This document shows positions 9,416-16,801 of a DNA stretch of 64,000 nucleotides, piece by piece. The notes beneath the pieces were generated by a model. It saw nothing but the letters and a program-made list of their open reading frames with translations. It ran no database searches and was not told the origin of the DNA. Location: assembly GCF_900107625.1 (NCBI RefSeq), contig NZ_FNQK01000004.1, positions 1 to 64,000 on the forward strand. Direction: 5' to 3'. Numbering within the stretch: the first letter of the stretch is position 1; every line of letters begins with the position of its first letter. This stretch comes from Bizionia paragorgiae (lineage in GTDB: Bacteria; Bacteroidota; Bacteroidia; Flavobacteriales; Flavobacteriaceae). The translations under genes and the position numbers were made by a program.

Positions 9416-9610
9416 GACCTCATAAAATTTTGGTAAAACAATAGGTAAGTGGAGCGTCCATATTTTAGGGGTCTAGTAATACAGTTTCTTAATATTTGTA
9501 ACTATACAATAACTTCAAAGCAATCTTAACGAGTTACAATGTTTCCTAAAATATAGCGTAACGAGCCGTAATTGTTTCCAAAAGTTTATGCAGTCATGAT
9601 TTTTTTGTTT
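9416..9610. repeat. Repeat element A, copy 2
   Basis: Second copy of the foldback element, starting 21 bp after the STAND gene's stop. TTTTGG (9428-9433) and AAACAAT (9436-9442) pair with ATTGTTTCCAAAA (9571-9583); ATATTTTAGG (9460-9469) pairs with CCTAAAATAT (9545-9554). The 3' half is almost identical to copy 1, while the loop between the inner arms differs more. Similarity runs on to just before the small gene at 9665. Confidence 0.75.
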
Positions 9611-9664
9611 CTTTTTTTATCAAGAAAAAAAGATAATAAAACTTAAAAATGTATCTTGTTATCT

Positions 9665-10090
9665 ATGAATACTATCAATGAAAACGCTTTAAATTTTATG
9701 AAATCAGAGCTTAAAAAAGCTCAAATAGAAGTTTCAGAAAATGAAAGTGGGAGAGGAGCAGTAGACTTTAATATCACTACTAATAATGGTAATTCTTATC
9801 AATTATTCTTTAAATCTATTGATGCTGTTGCAGAAAAATTTATTAAAATCTCAAAGCAAGATTTAGGAGAATTAAACGAAAATCTTTTAATCAGTTTAGT
9901 TCTTTTAATTGAGAGCAAAGCGAAAGTTTTATATCTAATTCCATCAACAGTATTTTTAAATCCAAACTCTATATTTAAAAGTAATGACGTAATGCTAGCA
10001 CATTTATCGAATTGGGAAATTAGTGTGTTTACAAATGCAATTCCAGAATTAAGTAAATATGCTTTAGAGAATATGATTGACAATCTTTAA
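9665..10090 (+). CDS. Hypothetical protein, possible degenerate restriction-endonuclease-like fold
   Basis: 141 residues from the ATG at 9665; a TTG three codons upstream is less likely. The pattern helix, then AVDFNITT, a short turn, YQLFFKSI, then helices and a strand-like VLYLIPSTVF resembles DUF4365-type PD-(D/E)XK domains. In those a conserved Asp is followed 10-15 residues later by a (Q/E)xK strand and later by a YLIP-like strand. Here the Asp is present but the Q/E position before the Lys is Phe (LFFKS), so catalysis is doubtful. It sits between elements A2 and B2 downstream of the STAND gene. It could be an inactive nuclease, a regulator or an immunity partner. The family call is tentative. 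Confidence 0.65.
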   Translation: MNTINENALNFMKSELKKAQIEVSENESGRGAVDFNITTNNGNSYQLFFKSIDAVAEKFIKISKQDLGELNENLLISLVLLIESKAKVLYLIPSTVFLNPNSIFKSNDVMLAHLSNWEISVFTNAIPELSKYALENMIDNL

Positions 10091-10102
10091 TTGTTGGTTC
10101 TA

Positions 10103-10122
10103 AATATTATGTAAAATAGAAT
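10103..10122. repeat. 20-bp direct repeat, left copy, bracketing element B2
   Basis: AATATTATGTAAAATAGAAT, 12 bp after the stop of the 141-residue gene, is repeated exactly at 10727-10746. The right copy contains the right arm of B2's outer stem, so the left copy is also complementary to B2's left arm (10554-10567). Confidence 0.7.
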
Positions 10123-10135
10123 TTCAGAAAAGCTT

Positions 10136-10742
10136 AATTGGAATTATAAATAGAACAAGTGCTTAGAATTTTATTTTTCTTAAAATTTAAGCTCTTGTGT
10201 AAATTCACGAGAATCTCGTAAAAAAAATCACAACGAACATTTCCTCGAAAACCTGAATTTCAATAATAGTTAAAAGCTAGCTTTTTTTTGGCGCTGGCAA
10301 GCGATGGATAATTGTGTTTAAAATAAATTGCTAGAGCAATTTGATTTTATAAAGCAATCGAGCGCAATTGCAGTGGCAATTTTACATAGCGACTAATTAT
10401 AGAACAAATTGTAGTTCTGAAGATTCTTGATAACTTGCGTATTTGAAAAAACTTGAACCATTGTACAGAATATGAAAGTTATCGATAAGCAAAAACGATA
10501 ATGTTTAATTACCCATATACAAGCGTTTATTATGAAAAAACACATACTGGGATATTTTACATAATATAGAATTATAGCTTACGAATAATAATGAGAACTT
10601 CATAAGCCGTAATTTCTTTTAACATAATTGTTGACGATATAGACCTAAAGGCACTATATCTACAATTATGTGTAAATAGCCTGAAAAACGGCTATACAGA
10701 AATTACTGTACATTTGTACTATAATTAATATTATGTAAAATA
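10136..10742. repeat. Repeat element B, copy 2 (multi-hairpin)
   Basis: A block of about 607 bp related to 3541-4115. Hairpins: 10155-10198 (GCTTA/TAAGC where copy 1 has GCATA/TATGC), 10207-10219 (identical ACGAG/CTCGT), 10325-10342 (AAATTGC/GCAATTT, replacing copy 1's unrelated hairpin), 10624-10669 (GATATAG/CTATATC where copy 1 has GATATGA/TCATATC), 10676-10695 (ATAGCC/GGCTAT) and 10695-10710 (TACAG/CTGTA). The outer stem is a perfect 14-bp pairing of 10554-10567 with 10728-10741, plus 8 bp of AATTATAG/CTATAATT inside it. The pair-preserving differences argue that the folded form is selected. It fills most of the gene-free stretch 10091-10955. Confidence 0.75.
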
Positions 10743-10746
10743 GAAT
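10727..10746. repeat. 20-bp direct repeat, right copy, at the end of element B2
   Basis: Exact copy of 10103-10122. A 12-bp piece of it (TATGTAAAATAG) appears again at 11220-11231, just after the terminator of the CsbD-like gene. Confidence 0.7.
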
Positions 10747-10915
10747 GTTTATTTACTCTTATTCTCTTCAGTTCTTTGTTTATATCTCACCCCTTGTTAA
10801 TGGTTTGCCTCTTACACCTCTTACAAAATATACTCATTAATAAAACTTTAACGCAGTTATAGCATTTCAGCAAAGCCTTTACGCAAATGAGCAAAACACC
10901 AAGGCATTAAAACCG
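10743..10915. other. Gene-free leader between element B2 and the CsbD-like gene
   Basis: I see no gene, strong hairpin or further repeat here apart from the end of the 20-bp direct repeat. It marks the right edge of the accessory region, since the next genes are ordinary core genes. Confidence 0.4.
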
Positions 10916-10923
10916 TAGTTTTG
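10916..10923 (+). promoter_or_regulatory. Putative -7 element (TAGTTTTG) of the CsbD-like gene
   Basis: TAGTTTTG matches TAnnTTTG and lies 32 bp before the ATG at 10956. No TTG -33 box is obvious at the usual distance. Confidence 0.45.
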
Positions 10924-10955
10924 AATAACGATAAATATTAATCTTAAAACTTAAA

Positions 10956-11144
10956 ATGATGAATAGCGAACAATTAGAAGGAAAATGGAAACAAGTTAAA
11001 GGACAATTCAAACAAAAATACGGTGATCTTACAGATGATGACGTGACATACACCGAAGGAAAGTTTGACGAAATGCTTGGTAAAATCCAAGAAAAAACGG
11101 GAAAAACCAAAGAACAACTTTCAGACGAAATCAATAACTGGTAA
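10956..11144 (+). CDS. CsbD-like stress protein
   Basis: 62 residues. The start is MMNSEQLEGKWKQVKGQFKQ; the second Met three bases on could also initiate. The LEGKWKQVKGQFKQKYGDLTDDD and LLGKIQEKTGKTKEQL-like pattern is typical of the small CsbD family (PF05532), hydrophilic four-helix proteins induced by general stress in many bacteria. Their molecular role is not established. It has its own promoter-like motif and a strong terminator at 11187-11220, so it is probably monocistronic. Confidence 0.9.
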   Translation: MMNSEQLEGKWKQVKGQFKQKYGDLTDDDVTYTEGKFDEMLGKIQEKTGKTKEQLSDEINNW

Positions 11145-11186
11145 TTCCAGGTTAAAGCGTTTAGTAACATAAACTTAACGCATATC

Positions 11187-11220
11187 AAGGTGTCATTTAT
11201 AAGAATTGACACCTTTTTTT
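11187..11220 (+). terminator. Rho-independent terminator after the CsbD-like gene
   Basis: AAGGTGTCA (11187-11195) and TGACACCTT (11207-11215) form a 9-bp stem with an 11-nt loop, followed by a run of T. Confidence 0.85.
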
Positions 11221-11331
11221 ATGTAAAATAGTTCATATACTAATGCCTAAATTTTTGCTAAAACTAGAGATAATTGCAAAGCATTTAGTATCTTTAGGTA
11301 ACACAGAGAATTAACTAAAAAATAATACTAT

Positions 11332-11631
11332 ATGGACATAAATTTTGAATACCACGAAGTCGATCCTAGTGAATCACTAGAGTTTTTTGTCACCGAAAAA
11401 CTAAACAAACTTTTTAATAAATACGAATTTATAGTTCGTGCCGATGTGTTTTTTAAAATCCAAAACTCATCTAATAATAACGGAAAAATATCTGGTGTCC
11501 GCTTAAGTGCTCCAGGTCCTCGCCTATTTGCAGAAGCCGATAGCGATACCTATCACAAAAGTGTTACCGAAGCCCTTACGCAACTTGAACGTCAATTAGA
11601 AAAGCGTAAAGGCAAAATGAAGACTCATTAA
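11332..11631 (+). CDS. hpf: Ribosome hibernation promoting factor, short HPF/RaiA type
   Basis: 99 residues, the length of the short HPF class. The N-terminal DINFEYHEVDPSESLEFFVT strand-helix is followed by KLNKLFNKY, an acidic strand, FAEADSDTYHKSVTEALTQL and a basic tail LEKRKGKMKTH. This is the sigma-54 modulation/S30EA fold that binds the 30S decoding region and promotes inactive ribosomes in stationary phase. There is no C-terminal dimerisation domain. A strong hairpin terminator follows directly, within a sequence repeated at 15523. Confidence 0.9.
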   Translation: MDINFEYHEVDPSESLEFFVTEKLNKLFNKYEFIVRADVFFKIQNSSNNNGKISGVRLSAPGPRLFAEADSDTYHKSVTEALTQLERQLEKRKGKMKTH

Positions 11632-11687
11632 CAACAAAACCTCATAAAACAAAAAAAACTGCTTTTCTCAAAGCAGTTTTTTTTTTT
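11626..11687. repeat. Duplicated terminator sequence, left copy
   Basis: About 58 bp starting at CATTAACAACAAAACC is nearly identical to 15523-15581, with a one-base difference in an A run. It contains the stop codon of hpf and the terminator hairpin. Together with the other copy it brackets the two-component pair and the secreted FG-GAP protein gene. Confidence 0.8.
11651..11687. terminator. Bidirectional terminator between hpf and the LytS-like kinase
   Basis: ACTGCTTT (11658-11665) pairs with AAAGCAGT (11670-11677), with an A run before and a T run after. It can end both hpf (+) and the converging kinase gene (-). Confidence 0.85.
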
Positions 11688-11703
11688 GAACTCTCCACTT
11701 ACA

Positions 11704-12801
11704 CTACGCTGCCGGAATTTTTATTAGCGCCACTACTCCTCTATCACTGCAATTCTTTAGATAGAACTTATAATTGGTCTCATAAATGGACTGTAAACGC
11801 TCATTAGTAATTTTTATACCAGATCCATTGCCTAAAGATAATAGCGTTTCGAAATCAGCCGATAACGGTGTTCCGTTATTACTGATTTCAATGTACACAT
11901 ACTGTTCAATTTTATAAATAGATATACTAATAACCAACTCGGTGTGTTCATAAGAATAGCCGTGTTTAATAGCGTTTTCTATTAATGGCTGTATTAGTAA
12001 ACTTGGTACTAATTCCTGTTCTAATCCATCCGTAATCGTTTTTCGTATAATTAAATGATCTGAAAACCGTACAACTATAATATCCAAATACTTATCTAAA
12101 AATTCTAATTCTTTAGATAGAGGGATTAAAGCCTCGTCGTTGTGCTCTATAATACCTCTAAACAAATCTCCAAAATCTGCGATTACATTTTGAGATTTCT
12201 CCGGGTCAATATCAATTAGAGAAGAAATACTGTTTAAGGTATTAAACATAAAATGAGGATGGAGCTGTGAGCGTAACATTTGCAATTTACTAGTCACTAA
12301 TTGCGTTTGTAATTTCGATTTTTGAAGTTCGATTCCTTTTATTTTATTTACATAACTGTAAACATATATTATAGAAATGGAAGAGAAATAAATTAAAAAA
12401 TCCTTGTCCACACCAGCTAAAAACCGATCGAATGAAATATTGTCTATAGCTTCATTCACGCTCAAAAGTCCTGTAAAATACCCTATCGCAGTTATCGAGC
12501 ATAAGGTGGTAAACCCCAATAAAAAAGAAAACAACGCATGTATTAAAAACATTATTTTTAATTGAAAATTCTTATCAATCATTTTATTGGTTAAATAGTA
12601 GGATATGATCATAAAAGCAACAACAATCAGCCACTCCGCAACAAATTCATAGACAAAAAACTCTAACCAATTATAAGATTCGTAAACTCCTCTATTAAGC
12701 TTCCAATTAATTTTTTTTATTAGTTGAAGTGATAACGCTAAAGTTAAAAATGCAACCAAATAGTTTAATAATTGTTTGTTTATTACCGTGTTTGATTTCA
12801 T
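11704..12801 (-). CDS. LytS/YehU-type sensor histidine kinase
   Basis: 365 residues. Four or so hydrophobic helices lie in the first 150 residues, with no periplasmic sensor domain of note. A short coiled linker leads to the His_kinase motif LHPHFMFNTLNS (His181 or His183), the N-box LIENAIKHG and the G-box GNGSGIKITNERL. This is the PF06580 class that pairs with LytTR regulators. It is translationally coupled to the regulator: its start at 12801 overlaps the regulator's stop by 4 bp. The signal sensed is not evident. Short cytoplasmic-facing LytS types of this kind are frequent in Bacteroidota. Confidence 0.92.
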   Translation of the reverse strand: MKSNTVINKQLLNYLVAFLTLALSLQLIKKINWKLNRGVYESYNWLEFFVYEFVAEWLIVVAFMIISYYLTNKMIDKNFQLKIMFLIHALFSFLLGFTTLCSITAIGYFTGLLSVNEAIDNISFDRFLAGVDKDFLIYFSSISIIYVYSYVNKIKGIELQKSKLQTQLVTSKLQMLRSQLHPHFMFNTLNSISSLIDIDPEKSQNVIADFGDLFRGIIEHNDEALIPLSKELEFLDKYLDIIVVRFSDHLIIRKTITDGLEQELVPSLLIQPLIENAIKHGYSYEHTELVISISIYKIEQYVYIEISNNGTPLSADFETLLSLGNGSGIKITNERLQSIYETNYKFYLKNCSDRGVVALIKIPAA

Positions 12802-13574
12802 TTAATACCTAGTTTTTTATAAAACATTTTTTTATAACTATGACCTATTCTAAAAAGAGCATCATCTTTCATCTTTACATCCACCTCCCCGTAATTAGAA
12901 TGGATGAGTTTGTTTATAAAGTTAATATTAACCACTGTCGATCTATGTATCCTACAAAAATCATCGGGTGATATATCGTTTATTATATTATTCAATGAGT
13001 CTCTTAAAACATAAGAAGTATCCGAAGTAAAAACATCGATATAGCTTCTAGAAGCCGTAATATATGTAATGCTCTTTGTGTCTATAAATGATACCGACTT
13101 CCCTGTTTTTACGGCTAGTTTATTTTTAAAAGAAGAAGATTTCCTAGAATTTGTGTCCTCTACACGTTTTAATAAATCGTTTAATTTAGCCTCAAACAGG
13201 GTTTGATTTTGTTGGTTTACATAAGACAAAGCTTTATCCACTGAGGCATTAAACCGGTCTTGTTTATATGGCTTAAGAAGGTAGTCTATCGCAAATAAAT
13301 CGAAAGCTTTAACAGCATAGGTATCAAAAGCGGTGACGAAAATAACCATGGGTGGTTTTACATCAATGTCTTTTAACACTTCAAAACCACTACAATCTTT
13401 CATTTTGATATCCAAAAAAATAAGTGCGGGTTTTAAGTCATTTATCATCTGTATTGCAGACTTTCCCGTTGCAGCCTCTCCTATATAGTGAAGTTCCGGT
13501 CGCTTCAAAACTAAACTATACAAGCGCTTTCTCGCCAAGGGTTCATCATCAATAATTAAACAACTTATCATCAT
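12798..13574 (-). CDS. LytTR-family response regulator
   Basis: 258 residues: a receiver domain with Asp9, Asp10 and the phosphoacceptor Asp55 (LIFLDIKMKD), then a Lys in the LLKPYKQDRF loop. A LytTR DNA-binding domain follows after residue about 150, with FCRIHRSTVVNINFI as the signature. It forms an operon with the kinase. LytTR regulators bind paired direct repeats. A 22-bp palindrome at 13599-13620 just upstream could be an operator or a transcript hairpin. Confidence 0.93.
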   Translation of the reverse strand: MMISCLIIDDEPLARKRLYSLVLKRPELHYIGEAATGKSAIQMINDLKPALIFLDIKMKDCSGFEVLKDIDVKPPMVIFVTAFDTYAVKAFDLFAIDYLLKPYKQDRFNASVDKALSYVNQQNQTLFEAKLNDLLKRVEDTNSRKSSSFKNKLAVKTGKSVSFIDTKSITYITASRSYIDVFTSDTSYVLRDSLNNIINDISPDDFCRIHRSTVVNINFINKLIHSNYGEVDVKMKDDALFRIGHSYKKMFYKKLGIK

Positions 13575-13598
13575 TTTTTTAGTGTAAAACTAACTAAA

Positions 13599-13620
13599 AT
13601 ATACAATAGTAATTGTATAT
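13599..13620. promoter_or_regulatory. Palindrome upstream of the LytTR operon
   Basis: ATATACAAT (13599-13607) and ATTGTATAT (13612-13620) are perfect inverted arms with a 4-bp centre, 24 bp before the regulator's start. It lies in the intergenic region shared with the divergent FG-GAP gene. An operator role is inferred. Confidence 0.45.
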
Positions 13621-13703
13621 AACTCTTTTTAAAAACGTAATATAAAGGCTTTGCAACACTTTCAATACCCTTAGAAAAGAACTTGACACGCTTCGCAACA
13701 ATT

Positions 13704-13737
13704 TTGATAAGCCTAACAACGATAACACCTAGTTTTG
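13704..13737 (+). promoter_or_regulatory. Promoter of the FG-GAP/ASPIC protein gene
   Basis: TTG at 13704-13706, a 23-bp spacer and TAGTTTTG at 13730-13737 match the flavobacterial pattern TTG-N17-23-TAnnTTTG. The start codon follows 28 bp later. Confidence 0.6.
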
Positions 13738-13765
13738 ATTCTTATTAATTTAAAACTAAACACGA

Positions 13766-15514
13766 ATGAAAATTACCGCACTTAGTATTTGCATGCTACT
13801 AACTATTACTAGTTTGCACTCCCAATCGTTTGAAGCCACTAATCTACCGGACATAACAACAACAGCTTCTGGATCTAGAAGTGCTAACTTTGTTGATGTT
13901 AATGGTGATGGATGGGATGACATCTTTTTCTCTAATGGCCCTTCTGGAGGACAAAACAACCTACTTTATATAAATAATACCGATGAAACATTTACTACCG
14001 TAACCTCTGGTGATATGGTCTCTGATGGCAGTAGCTCGGACGGTACGAGTTTTGCAGATGTTGATAATGATGGGGATTTGGATGCGTTTGTAGTGACTTG
14101 GGCTTCGGGGCTTTCTGGAAAAAACTACTTTTATAGGAATGATGGTTCCGGGAGCTTTACTCACGAACCAAGCGTAACTTCTGGTGTCTTCACTTTTTCT
14201 GAAATGGCAACTTGGATTGATGTTAATAACGATCAGAAATTAGATTTATTTTTTACAAGTAGCGCAGGAAATGCAGTGAATAGATATTATGAAAACCAAG
14301 GTGATGGCTCCTTTACAGCGGTATCCAACTTACCGATTACTAATGAATTTTTAGCCACCCGATCTGTAGATTGGGTAGACTACGATAATGATGGGGATTG
14401 TGATTTGTTCCTTACCAATGAAAACAATACAGCCAATTCTCTTTTTAGAAATGATGGCCCTAATAACTTCACGAAAATAACCAACCTTTCTATCGTATCC
14501 GACTCAAAAAGTTCTAGTGGTAGCTCTTGGGCAGATATCGATAATGATGGAGATTACGATTTGTTTATTGCCAATTGGAATAACCAAAACAATCAGTTAT
14601 TTAGAAATGATAATGGCGTTTTCACGGAAATAACATCTTCTGTAATAGCAAGCGGTGGTGGAAACTCTTTCGGATCAGCGTTTGCCGACATTGATAACGA
14701 TGGAGATTTAGATTTGTTTGTTTGTAATGCATTTTCTAACACACAAACCAATAATTTTGTTTATATCAATGACGGCAATGGTAATTTTACACAAGACACA
14801 ACTAGTGATTTAGCTCTACATTCCGGATGGACGTTTGGCTGTGCTTTTGGCGATTATAATAATGATGGCTGGTTAGATTTGATCCTTGCAAATACCCTAA
14901 ATGAAAATCAAAATAATTCACTTTTTAAAAACACAGGTACTGGAAACAACTGGATTAAAATTAACTGTAAAGGTACAGTATCTAATACGTCTGCAGTAGG
15001 TACTAAAGTGCGTATGAAAGCAAATATAAATGGCTCCGATGTGTGGCAAACACGCCGCATTGCTGCTTCTACAGGCTATAACAGCCAAAATAGCTACACG
15101 GTTCATTTTGGCCTAGGAAATGCGACTTCAGTTGATGAACTGGAAATTACTTGGCCTATTGGAACCGTTCAAACATTTACTAATTTAAATGTAAACACCA
15201 CTTACAATAGTGTAGAAAATATGACGCTAAGTACTCCTGAATTTAAAAGAAAATCAACTTCAAAACTTTATCCAAACCCAGTTGGTGATACCTTAAATAT
15301 GGATATAGAATTAAACAAATCGTATTCTAATTTAACCTTATTGATATATGATTTAAAAGGAACATTAGTTTCTAAAATCTCAAAACTAGAGACGTCTAAT
15401 AAATCACTTCAGACCGCACTTAATGTATCACCATTAACAACAGGGACTTATTTATATACTTTGCAAACCGCTAGTGGCCAGTCCTTACTATCTGGTAAAT
15501 TTATTAAGAAATAA
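13766..15514 (+). CDS. Secreted FG-GAP/VCBS repeat protein with ASPIC/UnbV domain and T9SS sorting domain
   Basis: 582 residues. A Sec signal peptide (first 19 or so residues, ending in SLHSQS) is followed by about seven FG-GAP/VCBS repeats. Each has a Ca-binding DxDxDG-like loop (VNGDGWDD, DVDNDGDLD, DYDNDGDCD and similar), forming a predicted beta-propeller. An ASPIC/UnbV domain (about residues 395-485, ending GTVQTFTNLNVN) and a C-terminal Por-type sorting domain follow (LYPNPVGDTL to GKFIKK). The last domain directs export and surface attachment through the type IX secretion system. The gene is divergent from the LytTR pair and may be its target, an inference from position only. The ligand is unknown. 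Confidence 0.9.
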   Translation: MKITALSICMLLTITSLHSQSFEATNLPDITTTASGSRSANFVDVNGDGWDDIFFSNGPSGGQNNLLYINNTDETFTTVTSGDMVSDGSSSDGTSFADVDNDGDLDAFVVTWASGLSGKNYFYRNDGSGSFTHEPSVTSGVFTFSEMATWIDVNNDQKLDLFFTSSAGNAVNRYYENQGDGSFTAVSNLPITNEFLATRSVDWVDYDNDGDCDLFLTNENNTANSLFRNDGPNNFTKITNLSIVSDSKSSSGSSWADIDNDGDYDLFIANWNNQNNQLFRNDNGVFTEITSSVIASGGGNSFGSAFADIDNDGDLDLFVCNAFSNTQTNNFVYINDGNGNFTQDTTSDLALHSGWTFGCAFGDYNNDGWLDLILANTLNENQNNSLFKNTGTGNNWIKINCKGTVSNTSAVGTKVRMKANINGSDVWQTRRIAASTGYNSQNSYTVHFGLGNATSVDELEITWPIGTVQTFTNLNVNTTYNSVENMTLSTPEFKRKSTSKLYPNPVGDTLNMDIELNKSYSNLTLLIYDLKGTLVSKISKLETSNKSLQTALNVSPLTTGTYLYTLQTASGQSLLSGKFIKK

Positions 15515-15522
15515 TTGATACA

Positions 15523-15581
15523 CATTAACAACAAAACCTCATAAAACAAAAAAAAACTGCTTTTCTCAAAGCAGTTTTTTT
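15523..15581. repeat. Duplicated terminator sequence, right copy
   Basis: Near-exact copy of 11626-11687, placed 8 bp after the stop of the FG-GAP gene. The copies lie in the same orientation about 3.9 kb apart. Confidence 0.8.
15551..15581. terminator. Bidirectional terminator between the FG-GAP gene and the DEAD-box gene
   Basis: ACTGCTTT pairs with AAAGCAGT, with flanking A and T runs. It can serve both converging genes. Confidence 0.85.
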
Positions 15582-15615
15582 ATATCTCTATTTTAAATCG
15601 TCTTTAGATTTCCCT

Positions 15616-16734
15616 TTATAAAGTTAGTGTTTTAAAAGAAATCTGTAATTTCTTTTCTACTGCTTTTAATTGTGTCATTTCATTAGAAAGTACTAAAGCT
15701 ATCGATTCTCCTTTTTTACCTGCTCGTGCCGTTCTACCACTTCTATGGGTGTAATATTCTAAATGTTCTGGCAATTGGTGGTGAATAACAAAGCCTAAGT
15801 TATCAACGTCAATACCACGCGCCGATACATCGGTAGAAACCAAAATTTGAAGACTCGTATTCTTAAACGCACGCATCACTTTATCACGATCTTTCTGCGT
15901 CATATCGCCTTCTAAAGCATCTACATTAAAGCCTTCCTTTTGCAATAATTGCTTTAGGCCCTGTGCTCCCGCTTTGGTTTTACAAAAGATTATACCGCGC
16001 TCCTCTTCTCTATCTTCCAATAATCGGATTAAGGTTTCAGGTTTGTTGGCAATCGTTGTTTCTACAAAATAATGTGAAATATTAGCGTTTACAACACTGT
16101 TTCTGTCAATTTCAATGCGCATAGCATCTTTAGACACATAACGCTTTACAATCTCCTTTAAATCCTCAGGCATCGTTGCCGAAAACAGCCACACATTTCG
16201 CGTTCCTGAAGTCGCATTAAGAATGGTATTTAAGTCCTGCTTAAAGCCCATACTCAACATCTCGTCCGCCTCATCTAGAACAATAGTCTTTATCTGTTTT
16301 AAATCGATACAATTTTTATCTAGTAAATCTACCAATCGCCCTGGTGTAGCCACTACAATATGTGTTGTACGCTTTAGGTTTCTAATCTGAATGTCTATTT
16401 TTTCACCGCCATAAACCCCTTCAACAAAAACCTTGGCATCGTTGTATTTGGTAAATTTAAAAAGTTGCTTCTTGATCTGCTGAACCAGTTCGCGTGTTGG
16501 TGATAATATCAAAACCTGAATGGCTTCTACACTCGGATTCACTTTATGTAATGCCGGTATACCGTAAGCTGCTGTTTTTCCTGTACCCGTTTGTGCTAAT
16601 CCTATAAAATCTTTAGCCGAAGCTAATAACATAGGTATCGCCTGCTCTTGGATCTCTGTAGGTTTTGTAATTCCTAATTCTTTTAAGGATTTAACGTAGT
16701 TTTTACGAACTCCTAAATCTTTAAATGTTGTCAT
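15616..16734 (-). CDS. DEAD-box RNA helicase
   Basis: 372 residues containing all DEAD-box motifs in order: Q motif (PTEIQEQAIP), I (AQTGTGKT), Ia (PTRELVQQ), Ib (TPGRL), II (DEAD), III (SAT), IV (GIIFCKT), V (TDVSARGID) and VI (HRSGRTAR). It stops soon after motif VI, without the basic or DbpA-like RNA-binding tail of many RhlE/CsdA proteins, so it is a minimal two-lobe helicase. Its role is probably ATP-dependent RNA or ribosome-assembly remodelling; the exact subfamily is uncertain. It lies 67 bp downstream of another helicase gene on the same strand and may be co-transcribed with it. Confidence 0.92.
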   Translation of the reverse strand: MTTFKDLGVRKNYVKSLKELGITKPTEIQEQAIPMLLASAKDFIGLAQTGTGKTAAYGIPALHKVNPSVEAIQVLILSPTRELVQQIKKQLFKFTKYNDAKVFVEGVYGGEKIDIQIRNLKRTTHIVVATPGRLVDLLDKNCIDLKQIKTIVLDEADEMLSMGFKQDLNTILNATSGTRNVWLFSATMPEDLKEIVKRYVSKDAMRIEIDRNSVVNANISHYFVETTIANKPETLIRLLEDREEERGIIFCKTKAGAQGLKQLLQKEGFNVDALEGDMTQKDRDKVMRAFKNTSLQILVSTDVSARGIDVDNLGFVIHHQLPEHLEYYTHRSGRTARAGKKGESIALVLSNEMTQLKAVEKKLQISFKTLTL

Positions 16735-16801
16735 AATATAGTGTGTAATTAGAAATAATAAATAGCTAAGCCTAGAATCTGTAAATCAATAGTACTAAAT
16801 T

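Noticed and set aside
3280-10742. Elements A and B as classical integron attC sites
   Set aside because: The size, stem layout and ends (TTACATAA/TTATGTAA) do not fit the RYYYAAC/GTTRRRY core sites, and no integrase gene is in the window. The comparison is kept only as an analogy.
10907-11212. Minus-strand frame opposite the CsbD-like gene
   Set aside because: It is antisense to a recognisable CsbD protein with its own promoter and terminator.
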